Positions 23,918-33,260 of a stretch of 64,000 nt of DNA are shown here, piece by piece. This stretch comes from Sphaerochaeta associata (lineage in GTDB: Bacteria; Spirochaetota; Spirochaetia; Sphaerochaetales; Sphaerochaetaceae), in contig NZ_CP094929.1 in NCBI RefSeq assembly GCF_022869165.1, positions 1,612,001-1,676,000 on the forward strand. Reading direction: 5' to 3'. Each line of letters starts with the position of its first letter. Position 1 is the stretch's first letter. A model generated the notes under the pieces. That model saw only the letters and a program-made list of their open reading frames with translations, had not been told where the DNA came from and did not search any database. The position numbers were made by a program, and so were the translations under genes.

Positions 23918-25975
23918 ATGCTTGATGAAAACATTTCGCAGGCCATAGTCAAGGACATGGTGGCGCGTTCAGCAGAGACCGGACATGTGACGAAAGAGGA
24001 TATCAGAAAGGCTCTTGGTACACAGAATGCCACGGATGAGGCTGTCGATGAAATCATGCAGACCCTCAGTGAATTGGAGATAATCGTTACCGAAAGTGAT
24101 GAGGCTCCAGCTGCAGGTCTCTACGCCGAAGGACCGTCCGAGGATGAAATCGATACCGACCTGGATGATGAGCCGGACGATGTCGACCTGCTTGAGGACG
24201 ACCTTGAGGACGATCTTTCCGTTGACGCTCTGATTGATGACTTTTCCGGCCATCACGATGATAAGCCTGAAGCAAAAAAAAGCGGCGGCGAGGAAAGTGA
24301 TGACGAAGATGAGGAAGATGATGCTGTCCTTGATGATGATGAGGAGCAGTCTCCCTCGATGAAACATGCCTGGAGCGGCATGGGAACCGATGATGATACG
24401 GTAGGTGGCAGCGACCACTTTGTAGATATATCCAGTCTTGACGACCACGACGGCGACATCGAACACATCCGTCACAACACCATATTGGGAACCGATAAGA
24501 GTGATTCAAGTGGTGATGACCCTATTCGCCTCTATCTGCGTGAGATCGGCAAGGAGAATCTGCTTACTGCAGACCAAGAGGTTGAGCTCAGCAAGAAGAT
24601 GGAAGACGGTGCCTTGATCATCAAGGAGGTCATTCAGGAAAGCGGGGTTTTAATCACCCGTTTCCATGAGATCGTCAAGACGCTCAATACCAAGATTGAA
24701 GGCCAGGAAGAAGAGTACAACGCCAAGGACTACAAGGAGCTTGTCACCAACCAGAAGCGGTTCACCCAATTCTACAAGGAACAGATAAAGGATGTGCAGG
24801 CGGGCCTGAAGAACTATATTGCAAAGAAAGAGCAGATGATCAGCAGCGGAGAGGATGTACTGCATGATGAGGCGTTGATCAAGACGCGCATCACGTTGCT
24901 GAAGAAACTTGCGAAAGTGGATTTGCAGCCCGAGGAAATCACCTCCTTCACTCACGATTTCGTCGATGCAGAGAATAGGATTCGTTCCTATAAGGAGAAG
25001 AAACAGCAGCTTGAGAACAAGTTGCATATTTCTTCGGCCAAGGAATTGAGGCAGCTCGGACGCGATCTGGCAACCCAGTCCCGAAGTGCAAAAATCGAAG
25101 AGGAACTCCATCTGTCCAGCGATACCATCAAGGATCTGATCCGTGAACTTCAACTTACAGAGAAGGATTTGAGACAGATTGAGTATCAGTTCGAGGAGAC
25201 ATGCGATAACATCCTGCTACACTCCACCAAGATCAAGTACGGCCAGAAGATGATGAAGGATGCCAAGGACCGATTGATCCGGGCCAACCTCAGGTTGGTC
25301 GTATCCATTGCAAAGAAGTACACCAACCGTGGCCTGCACTTCTTTGATTTGGTTCAGGAAGGCAACATCGGCTTGATCAAGGCCGTAGAGAAATTCGAGT
25401 ACCGCAAGGGCTTCAAGTTCTCCACCTATGCAACCTGGTGGATACGGCAGGCGATCACCCGGTCTATCAGCGACCAAGCCCGTACGATCCGCGTTCCTGT
25501 GCATATGATCGAGCAGATCAACAAGGTGGTCAGGGAGTCGAGAATGCTCATGCAATCGCTTGGTCGTGAACCTACCGACGAGGAAGTTGCTGAAAAGCTC
25601 GGCTGGACGGAGAGCAAGGTCAAGGCGGTGAAGAACGTCGCCCGTGAACCGATCAGCCTGGAAACCCCGGTGGGCGAAGAGGAAGACTCGTTGCTTTCCG
25701 ACTTCATCGAGGACAAGGAGGTGGAGAATCCAGCCACTCAGACCGCATACTCGTTGCTTCAGGAACAGCTCAAGGATGTGCTTGCAACCCTTCCTGCACG
25801 TGAACAGGAGGTCCTGAAGATGAGATTCGGCCTCGAGGACGGATATTCATTGACACTGGAGGAAGTTGGATTGTATTTTGAGGTGACCAGGGAACGTATC
25901 CGCCAGATTGAGGCGAAGGCTCTCAGGAGGCTCAGGCATCCCAAGCGTAGTAGAAAATTGAAGGATTTCATTTGA
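23918..25975 (+). CDS. rpoD: Primary sigma factor (sigma-70), large with an acidic insert
   Basis: A 685 aa housekeeping sigma factor. Residues 1-65 are region 1.1-like. Residues about 66-180 are extremely acidic (runs of D and E). Region 1.2 ([21 protein letters not shown]) follows, then a long non-conserved insert (about 235-430). Regions 2.1-2.4 include [26 protein letters not shown] and [15 protein letters not shown], and regions 3 and 4 end with [23 protein letters not shown]. The recognition helices are of RpoD type, consistent with TTGACA/TATAAT-like promoters seen in this window. A TTG start of the next gene region overlaps its stop. Confidence 0.97.
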   Translation: MLDENISQAIVKDMVARSAETGHVTKEDIRKALGTQNATDEAVDEIMQTLSELEIIVTESDEAPAAGLYAEGPSEDEIDTDLDDEPDDVDLLEDDLEDDLSVDALIDDFSGHHDDKPEAKKSGGEESDDEDEEDDAVLDDDEEQSPSMKHAWSGMGTDDDTVGGSDHFVDISSLDDHDGDIEHIRHNTILGTDKSDSSGDDPIRLYLREIGKENLLTADQEVELSKKMEDGALIIKEVIQESGVLITRFHEIVKTLNTKIEGQEEEYNAKDYKELVTNQKRFTQFYKEQIKDVQAGLKNYIAKKEQMISSGEDVLHDEALIKTRITLLKKLAKVDLQPEEITSFTHDFVDAENRIRSYKEKKQQLENKLHISSAKELRQLGRDLATQSRSAKIEEELHLSSDTIKDLIRELQLTEKDLRQIEYQFEETCDNILLHSTKIKYGQKMMKDAKDRLIRANLRLVVSIAKKYTNRGLHFFDLVQEGNIGLIKAVEKFEYRKGFKFSTYATWWIRQAITRSISDQARTIRVPVHMIEQINKVVRESRMLMQSLGREPTDEEVAEKLGWTESKVKAVKNVAREPISLETPVGEEEDSLLSDFIEDKEVENPATQTAYSLLQEQLKDVLATLPAREQEVLKMRFGLEDGYSLTLEEVGLYFEVTRERIRQIEAKALRRLRHPKRSRKLKDFI

Positions 25976-25992
25976 GATACAGGGAGAAGATG

Positions 25993-26811
25993 ATGGAAGA
26001 AGCAGAAGTATTTGCAAAGCTCAGCCAATTGCAGGAGGACCTGACCTTACGGTTTGCCCTTGAGGATGAGATTGTCAAGTTGCCCAGAGATCTGAAAGTC
26101 AAGCAGGAACTGCTGGACAAGATCAACTTGGAATATATTGATGAACATGCCAGAAGTGAAACAGCCAAGGATGATCTCAGAAGCCTGCGCATCCAGTATG
26201 ATGATGCAGTACATGCCCGTGAGAACTCCGAGAAGCAGATGGAGTTGATCTCTACACAGCGCGAGTTTGAAGCGCTCGAGAAAGAAATCAAGGATGCATC
26301 TGCAAAGGAGCAGAGTCTGCTCAAGCAACTGCATGTCAAGGAGAAGCAGGTTCACGAATTCAGTGACCGTCTTACCGAGAAAGAGCAGTTGATGATGCTG
26401 CAAAAACAGGAAGTGGACAACGAGGCCAGTAAAATCGAAGCCTTGCTCTCCGACAAGAGAAACCAGCTTTCCAAGCTTGAGACCAAGTGCGAGCAGTACA
26501 TCAGCGGCGATATAACCGAAGACCTGTACAACAAGTTCTGCAATATTGTGAAGAACAAGAAGGGAAAGGGTATTGTTCCCATCCATGGCTTGGTTTGCCA
26601 GGGGTGTCACATTGTGCTTCCCATCCAGTTCGTCAATGTTGTTCGTTCGGCAAAGGAGATTGAATTCTGTCCGTATTGCAGCCGAATCCTCTACTATGAA
26701 GAGGTTGAGGGTGCCGACGAGCAGTTCCGCAAGAGAATCGAGGATATTGAGATTGAAGAGGGCGGCCTTGCCGACTTTGTCGATTCCAGTGAATTCGACG
26801 ACCTTCTCTAG
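25993..26811 (+). CDS. Coiled-coil C4-type zinc ribbon protein (DUF164 family)
   Basis: A 272 aa protein. The N-terminal two thirds are a long coiled coil (about 5-175). The C-terminal C4 zinc ribbon reads CQGCHIVLP...FCPYCSRILYY. The family (zf-RING_7 / CT398-like) is widespread; chlamydial members bind sigma-54 and flagellar or secretion proteins, but no general role is settled. ATG 25993 is favoured, six bases after GGGAG; ATG 25990 and the overlapping TTG 25972 are alternatives. It follows rpoD and ends 8 bases before the rnpB 5' strand. Confidence 0.82.
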   Translation: MEEAEVFAKLSQLQEDLTLRFALEDEIVKLPRDLKVKQELLDKINLEYIDEHARSETAKDDLRSLRIQYDDAVHARENSEKQMELISTQREFEALEKEIKDASAKEQSLLKQLHVKEKQVHEFSDRLTEKEQLMMLQKQEVDNEASKIEALLSDKRNQLSKLETKCEQYISGDITEDLYNKFCNIVKNKKGKGIVPIHGLVCQGCHIVLPIQFVNVVRSAKEIEFCPYCSRILYYEEVEGADEQFRKRIEDIEIEEGGLADFVDSSEFDDLL

Positions 26812-26819
26812 GATTTTTA

Positions 26820-27157
26820 CAAGGTGGGCGAGATGATCGCGGGCGGTCGAAAGGCCGCTTGAGGAAAGTCCGGGCTCCATAGGACATGATGCCGGGTAAC
26901 ACCCGGGAGCGGCGACGCTATAGAGAGCACCACAGAAAATATACCGCCGAGCGATCGGTAAGGGTGAAATGGTGGGGTAAGAGCCCACCGCACTTCTGGC
27001 AACAGAAGTGGCAGGGTAAGCCTCGTCAGGAGCAAAATCAAGCAGCAGGTTGGGTGGTCCGCCTTGAGCCTGCGGGTAGGTTGCTACAGCGTCTTGGTAA
27101 CAAGAAGCGTGGATAGATGATCATCAGATACAGAACCCGGCTTATTGCCTGCCTTGT
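26820..27157 (+). ncRNA. rnpB: RNase P RNA, bacterial type A
   Basis: The catalytic RNA that cuts tRNA 5' leaders. Conserved blocks are GAGGAAAGTCCGGGCTCC (26860-26877), CACAGAAAATATACCGCC, GGTAAGGGTGAAA, the AGATGATCATCAGATACAG region and CAGAACCCGGCTTAT (27131-27145). The 5' strand CAAGGTGGGC pairs over ten bases with GCCTGCCTTG (27147-27156) to form helix P1, and a run of T follows, so P1 doubles as the terminator stem. The RNA starts 8 bases after the zinc-ribbon gene stop, so it needs processing or a promoter inside that gene; no clear promoter was found. Confidence 0.96.
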
Positions 27158-27187
27158 TTTTTTTGCATAGTGATAGGAGAACAGAGG

Positions 27188-27955
27188 ATGATGAGATCGC
27201 GTTATTGCACCCTTCTTCTGTTCTCTTTTTGTTTGCTCTTTGCAGGTTGCAGGAAAAACGGTCCTTCGCTTGACCAGCTTGCCCTGCAAGGTGATTTTGA
27301 GAAACTCGAGCGTGCAGCCAGCGATGATTTCTCTGCAACCTATCAAAAGAGCTCGCTCTACTATGTTGCATTGGCCCAGGAACGTCTTGGAAAACTTAAG
27401 GAAGCTGCATCGAGCCTGCACTTGTATCTGGCCATGACAGGGAAACAGGGTGCTTCGGCAGCGGCTGCACAGCTTGCCGTGCTGTTGGGCAACCGGGTTG
27501 GGGATGCCGAACTTGTCATCGACATGGGTCTGCTGCTTGAAGAGAAACAGGCCTTGGATGAGCGGACAGCAAAAGAATTGTATCAGGCGCTGCTTTCCAG
27601 GACAAGGACCGATGACGCCCATAGAATCTTTACCACGTATTTGAAGGAGACCATCGACAGCTTCGCCTATGCAACGGTATTAGTGGAAGCCAAGGCCTCT
27701 TTCTCGCTGGTAAAACAAGCGTTTTCTTCACTTTCGGACGAGCATGCGGTAACCCTGCTGCAGTATGCCTCCAGCATGGAGAACGGTGTCCAGCGTGCCT
27801 ATGACTACTTCGTGTTCGCTCTATCGTATGAGAACAGGATTCTTGATGGCACAATGAAGAAAAACCTGTATACTGCCCTTGCCCGGTTCGCCAGCCAAGC
27901 CGACCAGCGCGTTCAGGCAAACAAATACCAAAGCTTGGCAAACACATTACCATGA
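27188..27955 (+). CDS. Lipoprotein with TPR-like helical repeats
   Basis: A 255 aa exported protein. The lipobox LLFAGC follows a hydrophobic signal, so Cys at about residue 20 would be lipidated. The mature part is helical, with alternating pairs such as YVALAQERLGKLKEAASSLHLYL resembling tetratricopeptide repeats, suggesting a protein-interaction role in the envelope. ATG 27188 lies eight bases after AGGAG (27175-27179). Its stop overlaps the next gene's ATG by 4 bases. The specific role is unknown. Confidence 0.72.
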   Translation: MMRSRYCTLLLFSFCLLFAGCRKNGPSLDQLALQGDFEKLERAASDDFSATYQKSSLYYVALAQERLGKLKEAASSLHLYLAMTGKQGASAAAAQLAVLLGNRVGDAELVIDMGLLLEEKQALDERTAKELYQALLSRTRTDDAHRIFTTYLKETIDSFAYATVLVEAKASFSLVKQAFSSLSDEHAVTLLQYASSMENGVQRAYDYFVFALSYENRILDGTMKKNLYTALARFASQADQRVQANKYQSLANTLP

Positions 27956-30450
27956 ACAAGGATTATGCTATGCAGATTGTAGATACTATCGCCGATGACC
28001 TGTTGATGATTCAAAATCCAGCCCGCTATACGGGTGGGGAGTTCCACTATGGAGAGAAAGACCTTTCGAAGGTGAATCTGTATACGGCCATCTGCTTTCC
28101 TGACTTGTACGAGATTGGCATGAGCAACAATGCAGTGCGTATTCTTTATGACTTGCTCAACAACATGGAAGAGGTCTACTGTGACAGAGTCTTCTCCGTT
28201 GCCCATGACTTTGAAAAGTTGCTTCGACAGAAACAGATCCCCCTGTATACCTTGGATCTTCAGAAGCCGCTTTCCGAGCTCGATATGCTCGGCATCTCCA
28301 TCGGGTATGAACTCTGTGCCACCAACATTTTGCAGGTTCTCGAACTTGGCTTGATTCCCCTGCACGCCGTCGACCGAACCGACGAGCATCCGATTGTCAT
28401 CTGCGGCGGACCCGCTGCAACCAATCCACTTCCATTCGCTCCTTTCATGGACTTTGTCTATATCGGGGAAGCGGAGGGTGGACTGGAAGAAGTGGCCGGA
28501 CTTTTGCTCGAAGCAAAGAAGCAGCATAAGAGCAGAAGTGAGAAGATTGCGTTGCTTAAAGAGCTTCCCTATCTTTGGTACAAGGGCAAAAAGCTGGCAT
28601 CCCGTTTCATTGATACAACCTTTGCAACACCCGGGAAGCATACCTATCGTCACTATGTGGTTCCCAACTTCAAGGTCGCCCAGGACAACGGGGTTGTGGA
28701 AATCATGCGCGGTTGTCCCAACAGCTGCCGTTTCTGCCATGCAGGCCAATACTACAAGCCATATAGGCAGAAGCTGTACAGCACCATGGCCGAGCAGGTC
28801 GAACAGCATGTAAGCGATTTCGGCTATCGTGAGGTGACGCTCTCATCACTATCCAGCGGGGACCATCCGTACATAAAGGAGTTGATTGAAACACTCAACA
28901 CCGAGTACTCACAGAGACATGTCTCTTTCTCACTTCCCAGTCTGAAGGTGAATTCCTTCTCGTTGGGTATTCTGGAACAGCTTTCCGAAGTCCGTAAAAG
29001 CGGGCTGACCTTTGCCATCGAAACTCCAAAGGAAGCCTGGCAGCGTGCCATGAATAAGGAGGTTCCTCTTGAGCAGGTCATTGAAATCGCCCGAGAGGCG
29101 AAGAGCAGGGGATGGAAGCTTGCCAAGTTCTACTTCATGATAGGGCTTCCCTTCGTCGACCGCGAGGTTGAAAACCAGGCTATCGTCGATTATGTCGGTG
29201 CCATCTTCGATGCTACGCGTCTGTCTATGAACATCAACATCGGGACCTTCATCCCCAAGCCACATACACCGTTCCAATGGTGCAGCCAGCTGACGCCCAA
29301 GCAGTCATACGAGCAGCTCTCTTCACTGAAGAAAGCAATTAATGAGCGTATCAGAGGGTGCAAGGTGAGTTATCATGAGCCCAATATCAGTTATCTGGAG
29401 GGGTTGATAAGTCGCGGTGATGAGCGGTACGCGGAGGTCATAGAATCTGCCTATCGCAAGGGTTGCCGTCTGGATGCATGGGACGAGCATCTGAAGGCAG
29501 AGCTGTGGATGGAGGCGATCAAGGAGGCTTCCTACAACCCTGATACCTGCATCTTCGATCCATACGGCTTGGACGAGGACCTTCCCTGGGACTCGGTGAG
29601 CATGCGGGTCAGCAAGAAATTCCTCAAGGATGAGTATGAAATGGCCAAGAGCCTGCTCTTGACCGAGCGGTGCTTTGAATCATGCAACCATCTCTGCGGT
29701 GTGTGTTCTAAGGTCACCGAAGTCATGGATACCACGCATAAGGACCCGATACTCGAACAGGTCAGGAACAAGACCTTGGCAGTCGAGCCGAAGGTGGAGA
29801 CGGTGGAGAAGACGGTACAGGCTCTGATCACCTACCGAAGGTTCGGCCGATCGCTCTATATAAGTCACATTCATGCCATGCGCAATTTTGAGATGGCTTT
29901 CCAGCGTTCCAAGGTGGGGGTGCAGTTCACCCAGGGATTCAATCCCAAACCCAAGCTTGAATTTGTCAATCCGCTTTCTGTCGGCATCGCAGGAGATGAG
30001 GAAGTGATGCTTGCCGAGTTGATTGATTTCGAGGGCCTGACTGAATCTGAAGTCAAGAAGAAACTGAGCTTGGCCCTGAATGCCGGGTATGAGATTAAAG
30101 AAGTGATCTTTCTCCGACTCGACAAGAAACAGACGTTGGCGAAGTATCTGAAGGGCAGTCTCTATACCATTGAGACCCGTGCGGATGAAGAGAGCCGTTT
30201 GATATTGGAATCGTTCTGCAACCAGGAATTGAAGGATGTGGTTGTGCGCAAGGAAGCCGAAGGTTTGTTCTCCGTCCGTTTGGAAGGTGAGAAGAACTTG
30301 GTAAAACTGCTCTTTGGCAGCGAAACTGACAAGTTTGCACTTGCCAGCCGTCTGCGTATAACAAGAAGGGCCCTGTTCGCCGGTTCCTGGGAAGTCTCCT
30401 ATCCTGCTTTCTTCACTTCGCTCATGAAGGAACAACATTCAATTCAGTAA
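27952..30450 (+). CDS. Radical SAM protein fused to a DUF2344 domain
   Basis: An 832 aa fusion. Residues about 1-200 are a B12-binding-like domain. The radical SAM core has the cluster motif RGCPNSCRFCHAG (C-x3-C-x2-C, about residues 254-266). The C-terminal part from about 620 (YRRFGRSLYISHIHAMRNFEMAFQRS...QGFNPKPKLEF) is the DUF2344 domain. In many bacteria the two halves are adjacent genes or one gene upstream of RNase G and rplU. That neighbourhood is absent here. A tRNA or rRNA modification role has been suggested for the family but is not established. ATG 27952 is coupled to the lipoprotein stop. Confidence 0.88.
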   Translation: MNKDYAMQIVDTIADDLLMIQNPARYTGGEFHYGEKDLSKVNLYTAICFPDLYEIGMSNNAVRILYDLLNNMEEVYCDRVFSVAHDFEKLLRQKQIPLYTLDLQKPLSELDMLGISIGYELCATNILQVLELGLIPLHAVDRTDEHPIVICGGPAATNPLPFAPFMDFVYIGEAEGGLEEVAGLLLEAKKQHKSRSEKIALLKELPYLWYKGKKLASRFIDTTFATPGKHTYRHYVVPNFKVAQDNGVVEIMRGCPNSCRFCHAGQYYKPYRQKLYSTMAEQVEQHVSDFGYREVTLSSLSSGDHPYIKELIETLNTEYSQRHVSFSLPSLKVNSFSLGILEQLSEVRKSGLTFAIETPKEAWQRAMNKEVPLEQVIEIAREAKSRGWKLAKFYFMIGLPFVDREVENQAIVDYVGAIFDATRLSMNINIGTFIPKPHTPFQWCSQLTPKQSYEQLSSLKKAINERIRGCKVSYHEPNISYLEGLISRGDERYAEVIESAYRKGCRLDAWDEHLKAELWMEAIKEASYNPDTCIFDPYGLDEDLPWDSVSMRVSKKFLKDEYEMAKSLLLTERCFESCNHLCGVCSKVTEVMDTTHKDPILEQVRNKTLAVEPKVETVEKTVQALITYRRFGRSLYISHIHAMRNFEMAFQRSKVGVQFTQGFNPKPKLEFVNPLSVGIAGDEEVMLAELIDFEGLTESEVKKKLSLALNAGYEIKEVIFLRLDKKQTLAKYLKGSLYTIETRADEESRLILESFCNQELKDVVVRKEAEGLFSVRLEGEKNLVKLLFGSETDKFALASRLRITRRALFAGSWEVSYPAFFTSLMKEQHSIQ

Positions 30451-31083
30451 TCGTTCGATATGTGGAAGGGCCTCCTGAGGTCCAACCATCATCAGGATGT
30501 CATCGGCCTGCAGGCCGAAATATGGGCCAGGGGAGAGGGTGATTGCACCCTCTCTTCTTACTGCGACCACCGTAGCACCGGTTTCCTGCCAGAAATGCAG
30601 CTCACCCAGGGATTTGCCGATAACTGTACTCGATTGATTGACTGTATAGCTGAAGACCGGGAAAGGATTGGACTCTGCAAAGCGGGAATTGATCGTAAAC
30701 AACTGTTTTGCAAGGGAGAAGAACTCTCTGTCCAAGGCTTCATGTTCATCAAGGAGCGTACGCATGCGCTGCAGCAACTGTTTCGATTCATCGTGCTTGT
30801 CATAGGTCTCGATAAATGTCTTTGCTTGTTTGCGGCTTTTTACCTTGACACCGCTATTGTGCATGACTTCCACCACGCCTTGCTCCTCGAGAATGGCGAA
30901 GGAGCGCCGAATGGTCTCAGGCGACACTCCGTATTCGCCGCTGAGCAGCGTTCTCCCGGATAATTTCACCCCTTCGGCCAACTCCTCGTTGGCGATTCGT
31001 TTGGCGATATCCACAGCAATCCTTTCATAAATGGCGCTCTTTTCCCGTTTGCTGGTACGGTTTGGCTGCAATGGTTCCATCAT
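30439..31083 (-). CDS. GntR-type regulator with an RCK_C domain (BusR-like)
   Basis: A 214 aa regulator. A GntR winged helix occupies about residues 15-88 (IYERIAVDIAKRIANEELAEG...GEYGVSPETIRRSFAILEEQGVV). A helical linker follows, then a C-terminal RCK_C (TrkA-C) domain, about 140-214, with VIGKSLGELHFWQETGATVVAVRREG...DDILMMVGPQEAL. The same architecture occurs in BusR, the Firmicute repressor that senses cyclic di-AMP and controls osmolyte uptake. The start follows GAGGAG by six bases, two codons after the mazG stop. The target genes are not visible here. It overlaps the convergent radical SAM gene by 12 bases. Confidence 0.85.
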   Translation of the reverse strand: MMEPLQPNRTSKREKSAIYERIAVDIAKRIANEELAEGVKLSGRTLLSGEYGVSPETIRRSFAILEEQGVVEVMHNSGVKVKSRKQAKTFIETYDKHDESKQLLQRMRTLLDEHEALDREFFSLAKQLFTINSRFAESNPFPVFSYTVNQSSTVIGKSLGELHFWQETGATVVAVRREGAITLSPGPYFGLQADDILMMVGPQEALPHIERLLN

Positions 31084-31086
31084 CGC

Positions 31087-31923
31087 TCACTCCTCATGCT
31101 GTAAACGCCGCTCGGCTTTGATCTCTTCCCAAAGCCGGTCCATCTCAGCAAGGTTCTCTTGGTTCAGCTGCACGCCTTCAGCTTGCGCTCGTTGGTAGAG
31201 GGCATTGAACCGACTCCTCATTTTTTGATTCGAGCGGTGCAGGGCCAAGGAAGGATTGAAGCCCAAAAAGCGGCAAAGGTTCACCGCTGAGAAAAGCAGG
31301 TCTCCCAATTCCATCTCAAGATCCTCCCTCTCATCGCGGGGATTCCTATATGCTTCAACGACTTCAGCAAGCTCTTCCTGCACCTTGTCGAACACTCCTT
31401 GGGCATCGGGCCAGTCGAAGCCTACCTTGCGGATTTTCTTCTGGATTTCATTGGCCATTTCCAAGGGGGGAAGGGAAGGGGGGACACGACTGAAGAAATC
31501 ATCCTTTTGATGGGTTTTCCCTTCAACATCAACTTTAATGGCATTCCATACATCTATCACTTCACTGCTGTTTGCAACTTTCTGGTCGGAAAAGACATGG
31601 GGATGCCTGCGGATCAACTTCTCGCACACCAGATTGAGTGCTTCGATGCCGGCAGCAGGATCTGTTTCCTGATGCATTTCCAATAGCATCATTGCATTGA
31701 GAAGTACATCGCCGAGCTCCTCGCTCTGTCCTTCCTTGTCATCGGAAAGCACTGCATCAAGGTATTCATACGTCTCATCGATGAGGTGTGTCGAGACTTG
31801 TTTGGGGCTCTGCTCCCTGTCCCAGGGACAGCCTTGCTCGCTGCGAAGCAGGGTGACAATTGCAAACAACTGCATCAGGGCATCCTGAAGGGTGGTTTTC
31901 TTTTCATAGGTGAAGTCAATCAT
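31087..31923 (-). CDS. mazG: Nucleoside triphosphate pyrophosphohydrolase MazG
   Basis: A 278 aa protein with two MazG domains, hydrolysing NTPs to NMP and PPi. The first has CPWDREQSPKQVSTHLIDETYEYLDAV and EELGDVLLNAMML; the second has GFDWPDAQGVFDKVQEELAEVVEA and LEMELGDLLFSAVNL. The acidic EExxE/ExxD metal ligands are present. ATG 31923 fits the family start; longer upstream reading is not family-like. There is no ribosome site; a promoter TTCTCA (31959-31954), 17 bases, TATACT (31936-31931) puts the start of transcription at or one base before the ATG. The BusR-like gene follows directly. Confidence 0.92.
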   Translation of the reverse strand: MIDFTYEKKTTLQDALMQLFAIVTLLRSEQGCPWDREQSPKQVSTHLIDETYEYLDAVLSDDKEGQSEELGDVLLNAMMLLEMHQETDPAAGIEALNLVCEKLIRRHPHVFSDQKVANSSEVIDVWNAIKVDVEGKTHQKDDFFSRVPPSLPPLEMANEIQKKIRKVGFDWPDAQGVFDKVQEELAEVVEAYRNPRDEREDLEMELGDLLFSAVNLCRFLGFNPSLALHRSNQKMRSRFNALYQRAQAEGVQLNQENLAEMDRLWEEIKAERRLQHEE

Positions 31924-31930
31924 GTGTACG

Positions 31931-31959
31931 AGTATACCTGTTAACGGCAATCTTGAGAA
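31931..31959 (-). promoter_or_regulatory. Promoter of mazG, start codon near predicted +1
   Basis: On the minus strand TTCTCA (31959-31954), 17 bases and TATACT (31936-31931). Seven bases separate the -10 box from ATG 31923 and there is no Shine-Dalgarno sequence. Confidence 0.55.
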
Positions 31960-31977
31960 CAGAAAAGGCAAAGCCTC

Positions 31978-32017
31978 TTGACATGATGTTATAACTGTAT
32001 ATACTGTACATATACAG
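31978..32017 (+). promoter_or_regulatory. Promoter with overlapping operator for the YtrA-type regulator operon
   Basis: TTGACA (31978-31983), 16 bases and TATACT (32000-32005) form a near-consensus promoter. The inverted repeat CTGTATAT (31995-32002), seven bases, ATATACAG (32010-32017) is perfect and covers the -10 box and the expected transcription start near 32012. The position fits an autorepressor site for the GntR/YtrA protein encoded just downstream. Confidence 0.78.
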
Positions 32018-32029
32018 AAGGAGTACAGG

Positions 32030-32407
32030 GTGGATATTATCCTCTCAAATACCAATCAGGACCCGATTTACGAGCAGATTGCCCATCAGATGCGTACCCA
32101 GATAGTGTCTGGCATTCTCAAGGAAGGCGAATTGTTGCCTTCAATCAGAGCTCTTGCCAAGGAACTGCGCATCAGTGTGATAACCACCAAACGTGCGTAT
32201 GACGAACTTGAACGGGAAGGATACATCGAGACCATCGCTGCTAAAGGAAGCTATGTTGCAGCGCGTAGCCATGAACAACTGAAAGAGGAATACTTGAAAA
32301 AAATCGAGGATCATATGCGTTCGATTCATTTGCTTGCCCAGTTCATCGGGCTCAGCGAAGAGGAGCTTGGAATGATGTATCAATTACTTACAGAGGGAGA
32401 ACGATAA
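32030..32407 (+). CDS. GntR family regulator, YtrA type
   Basis: A 125 aa regulator: a winged helix (about 10-75, IYEQIAHQMRTQIVSGILKEGELLPSIRALAKELRISVITTKRAYDELEREGYI) and a short helical dimerisation tail, the compact YtrA design with no ligand domain. The start is GTG 32030, six bases after AAGGAG (32018-32023). The gene is directly followed by an ABC ATPase and permease, the standard YtrA context, and probably represses this three-gene unit through the palindrome on its own promoter. Confidence 0.92.
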   Translation: MDIILSNTNQDPIYEQIAHQMRTQIVSGILKEGELLPSIRALAKELRISVITTKRAYDELEREGYIETIAAKGSYVAARSHEQLKEEYLKKIEDHMRSIHLLAQFIGLSEEELGMMYQLLTEGER

Positions 32408-32408
32408 G

Positions 32409-33260
32409 ATGGAGAGCGCAATACACTGTTCGAATCTGAAAAAATCCTACGGGTCATTCACTTTGGATATTAATGATTTGCATATAGCCACTGGAACGGT
32501 GCATGGTTTGATTGGAGCGAACGGCTGCGGCAAGACCACCACGATAAAACTGCTGCTCGGCTTGTTGTTTCCTGATTCAGGAGACCTTTCGGTCTTGGGT
32601 TCTCATGCGATCGGTCAGGATACAGAGATCCGGCAGAACATTGGTTTCATTGTGGAAGATGCTTCGGTTCCCAGTCTTATGAATGCAAAACAGCTGTCTG
32701 ATGTATTGAAACAAACCTACCATGGATGGGATCAAGTTCGGTATGACCTGTTGCTTAAGCAGTTCCAGCTTGATGCGAAGAAGCAGTATCGAATGTATTC
32801 ACGAGGCATGAAAGTGAAACTCCAGCTTGCGGTTGCACTCAGTCATCAGGCCTCTCTCTTGATTCTGGACGAACCAACCAGCGGTCTGGATCCCTTGGCA
32901 CGAGATGAAATTATCACCATTCTTTCAGAGTTCCGGGAGGATGAGAGCCATACGATTCTTATCAGCAGTCATATCACCAGTGATTTGGAAAAGCTCTGTG
33001 ATTATGTCACGTTCTTGGAACATGGGCGGATACGGTTCACCCGTGAAAAGGACGAATTGCTCGATGAGTTCCGATTGGTACAGACAACTCATCAGATGGA
33101 AGCCGATATTGATAGCGATGCGATTGTGGCAAGGCGCGACGGATCGTTCCAGGTGGAGCTGTTGATGAGAGCACAGGATGTGCCTTCGTTTGTTGAAGCC
33201 AGAAGGCTCAACTTGGAAGAATTGATCATTCTTTTGTCCAGGAAAGGAGGCGCTGCATGA
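32409..33260 (+). CDS. ABC transporter ATP-binding protein
   Basis: A 283 aa ATPase with Walker A GANGCGKTT, signature YSRGMKVKLQLAVAL, Walker B LLILDEPTSGLD and switch His in ILISSHITSD. The C-terminal tail beyond about 215 is of the drug- or bacteriocin-exporter type. It begins one base after the regulator stop and overlaps the permease by 4 bases. The substrate is unknown; envelope-stress or antimicrobial export is typical of YtrA-regulated sets. Confidence 0.92.
   Translation: MESAIHCSNLKKSYGSFTLDINDLHIATGTVHGLIGANGCGKTTTIKLLLGLLFPDSGDLSVLGSHAIGQDTEIRQNIGFIVEDASVPSLMNAKQLSDVLKQTYHGWDQVRYDLLLKQFQLDAKKQYRMYSRGMKVKLQLAVALSHQASLLILDEPTSGLDPLARDEIITILSEFREDESHTILISSHITSDLEKLCDYVTFLEHGRIRFTREKDELLDEFRLVQTTHQMEADIDSDAIVARRDGSFQVELLMRAQDVPSFVEARRLNLEELIILLSRKGGAA

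Noticed and set aside
26573-26836. Short open frames around the zinc-ribbon gene and rnpB
   Set aside because: They are shadows of the zinc-ribbon gene or of the structural RNA and show no ribosome site.
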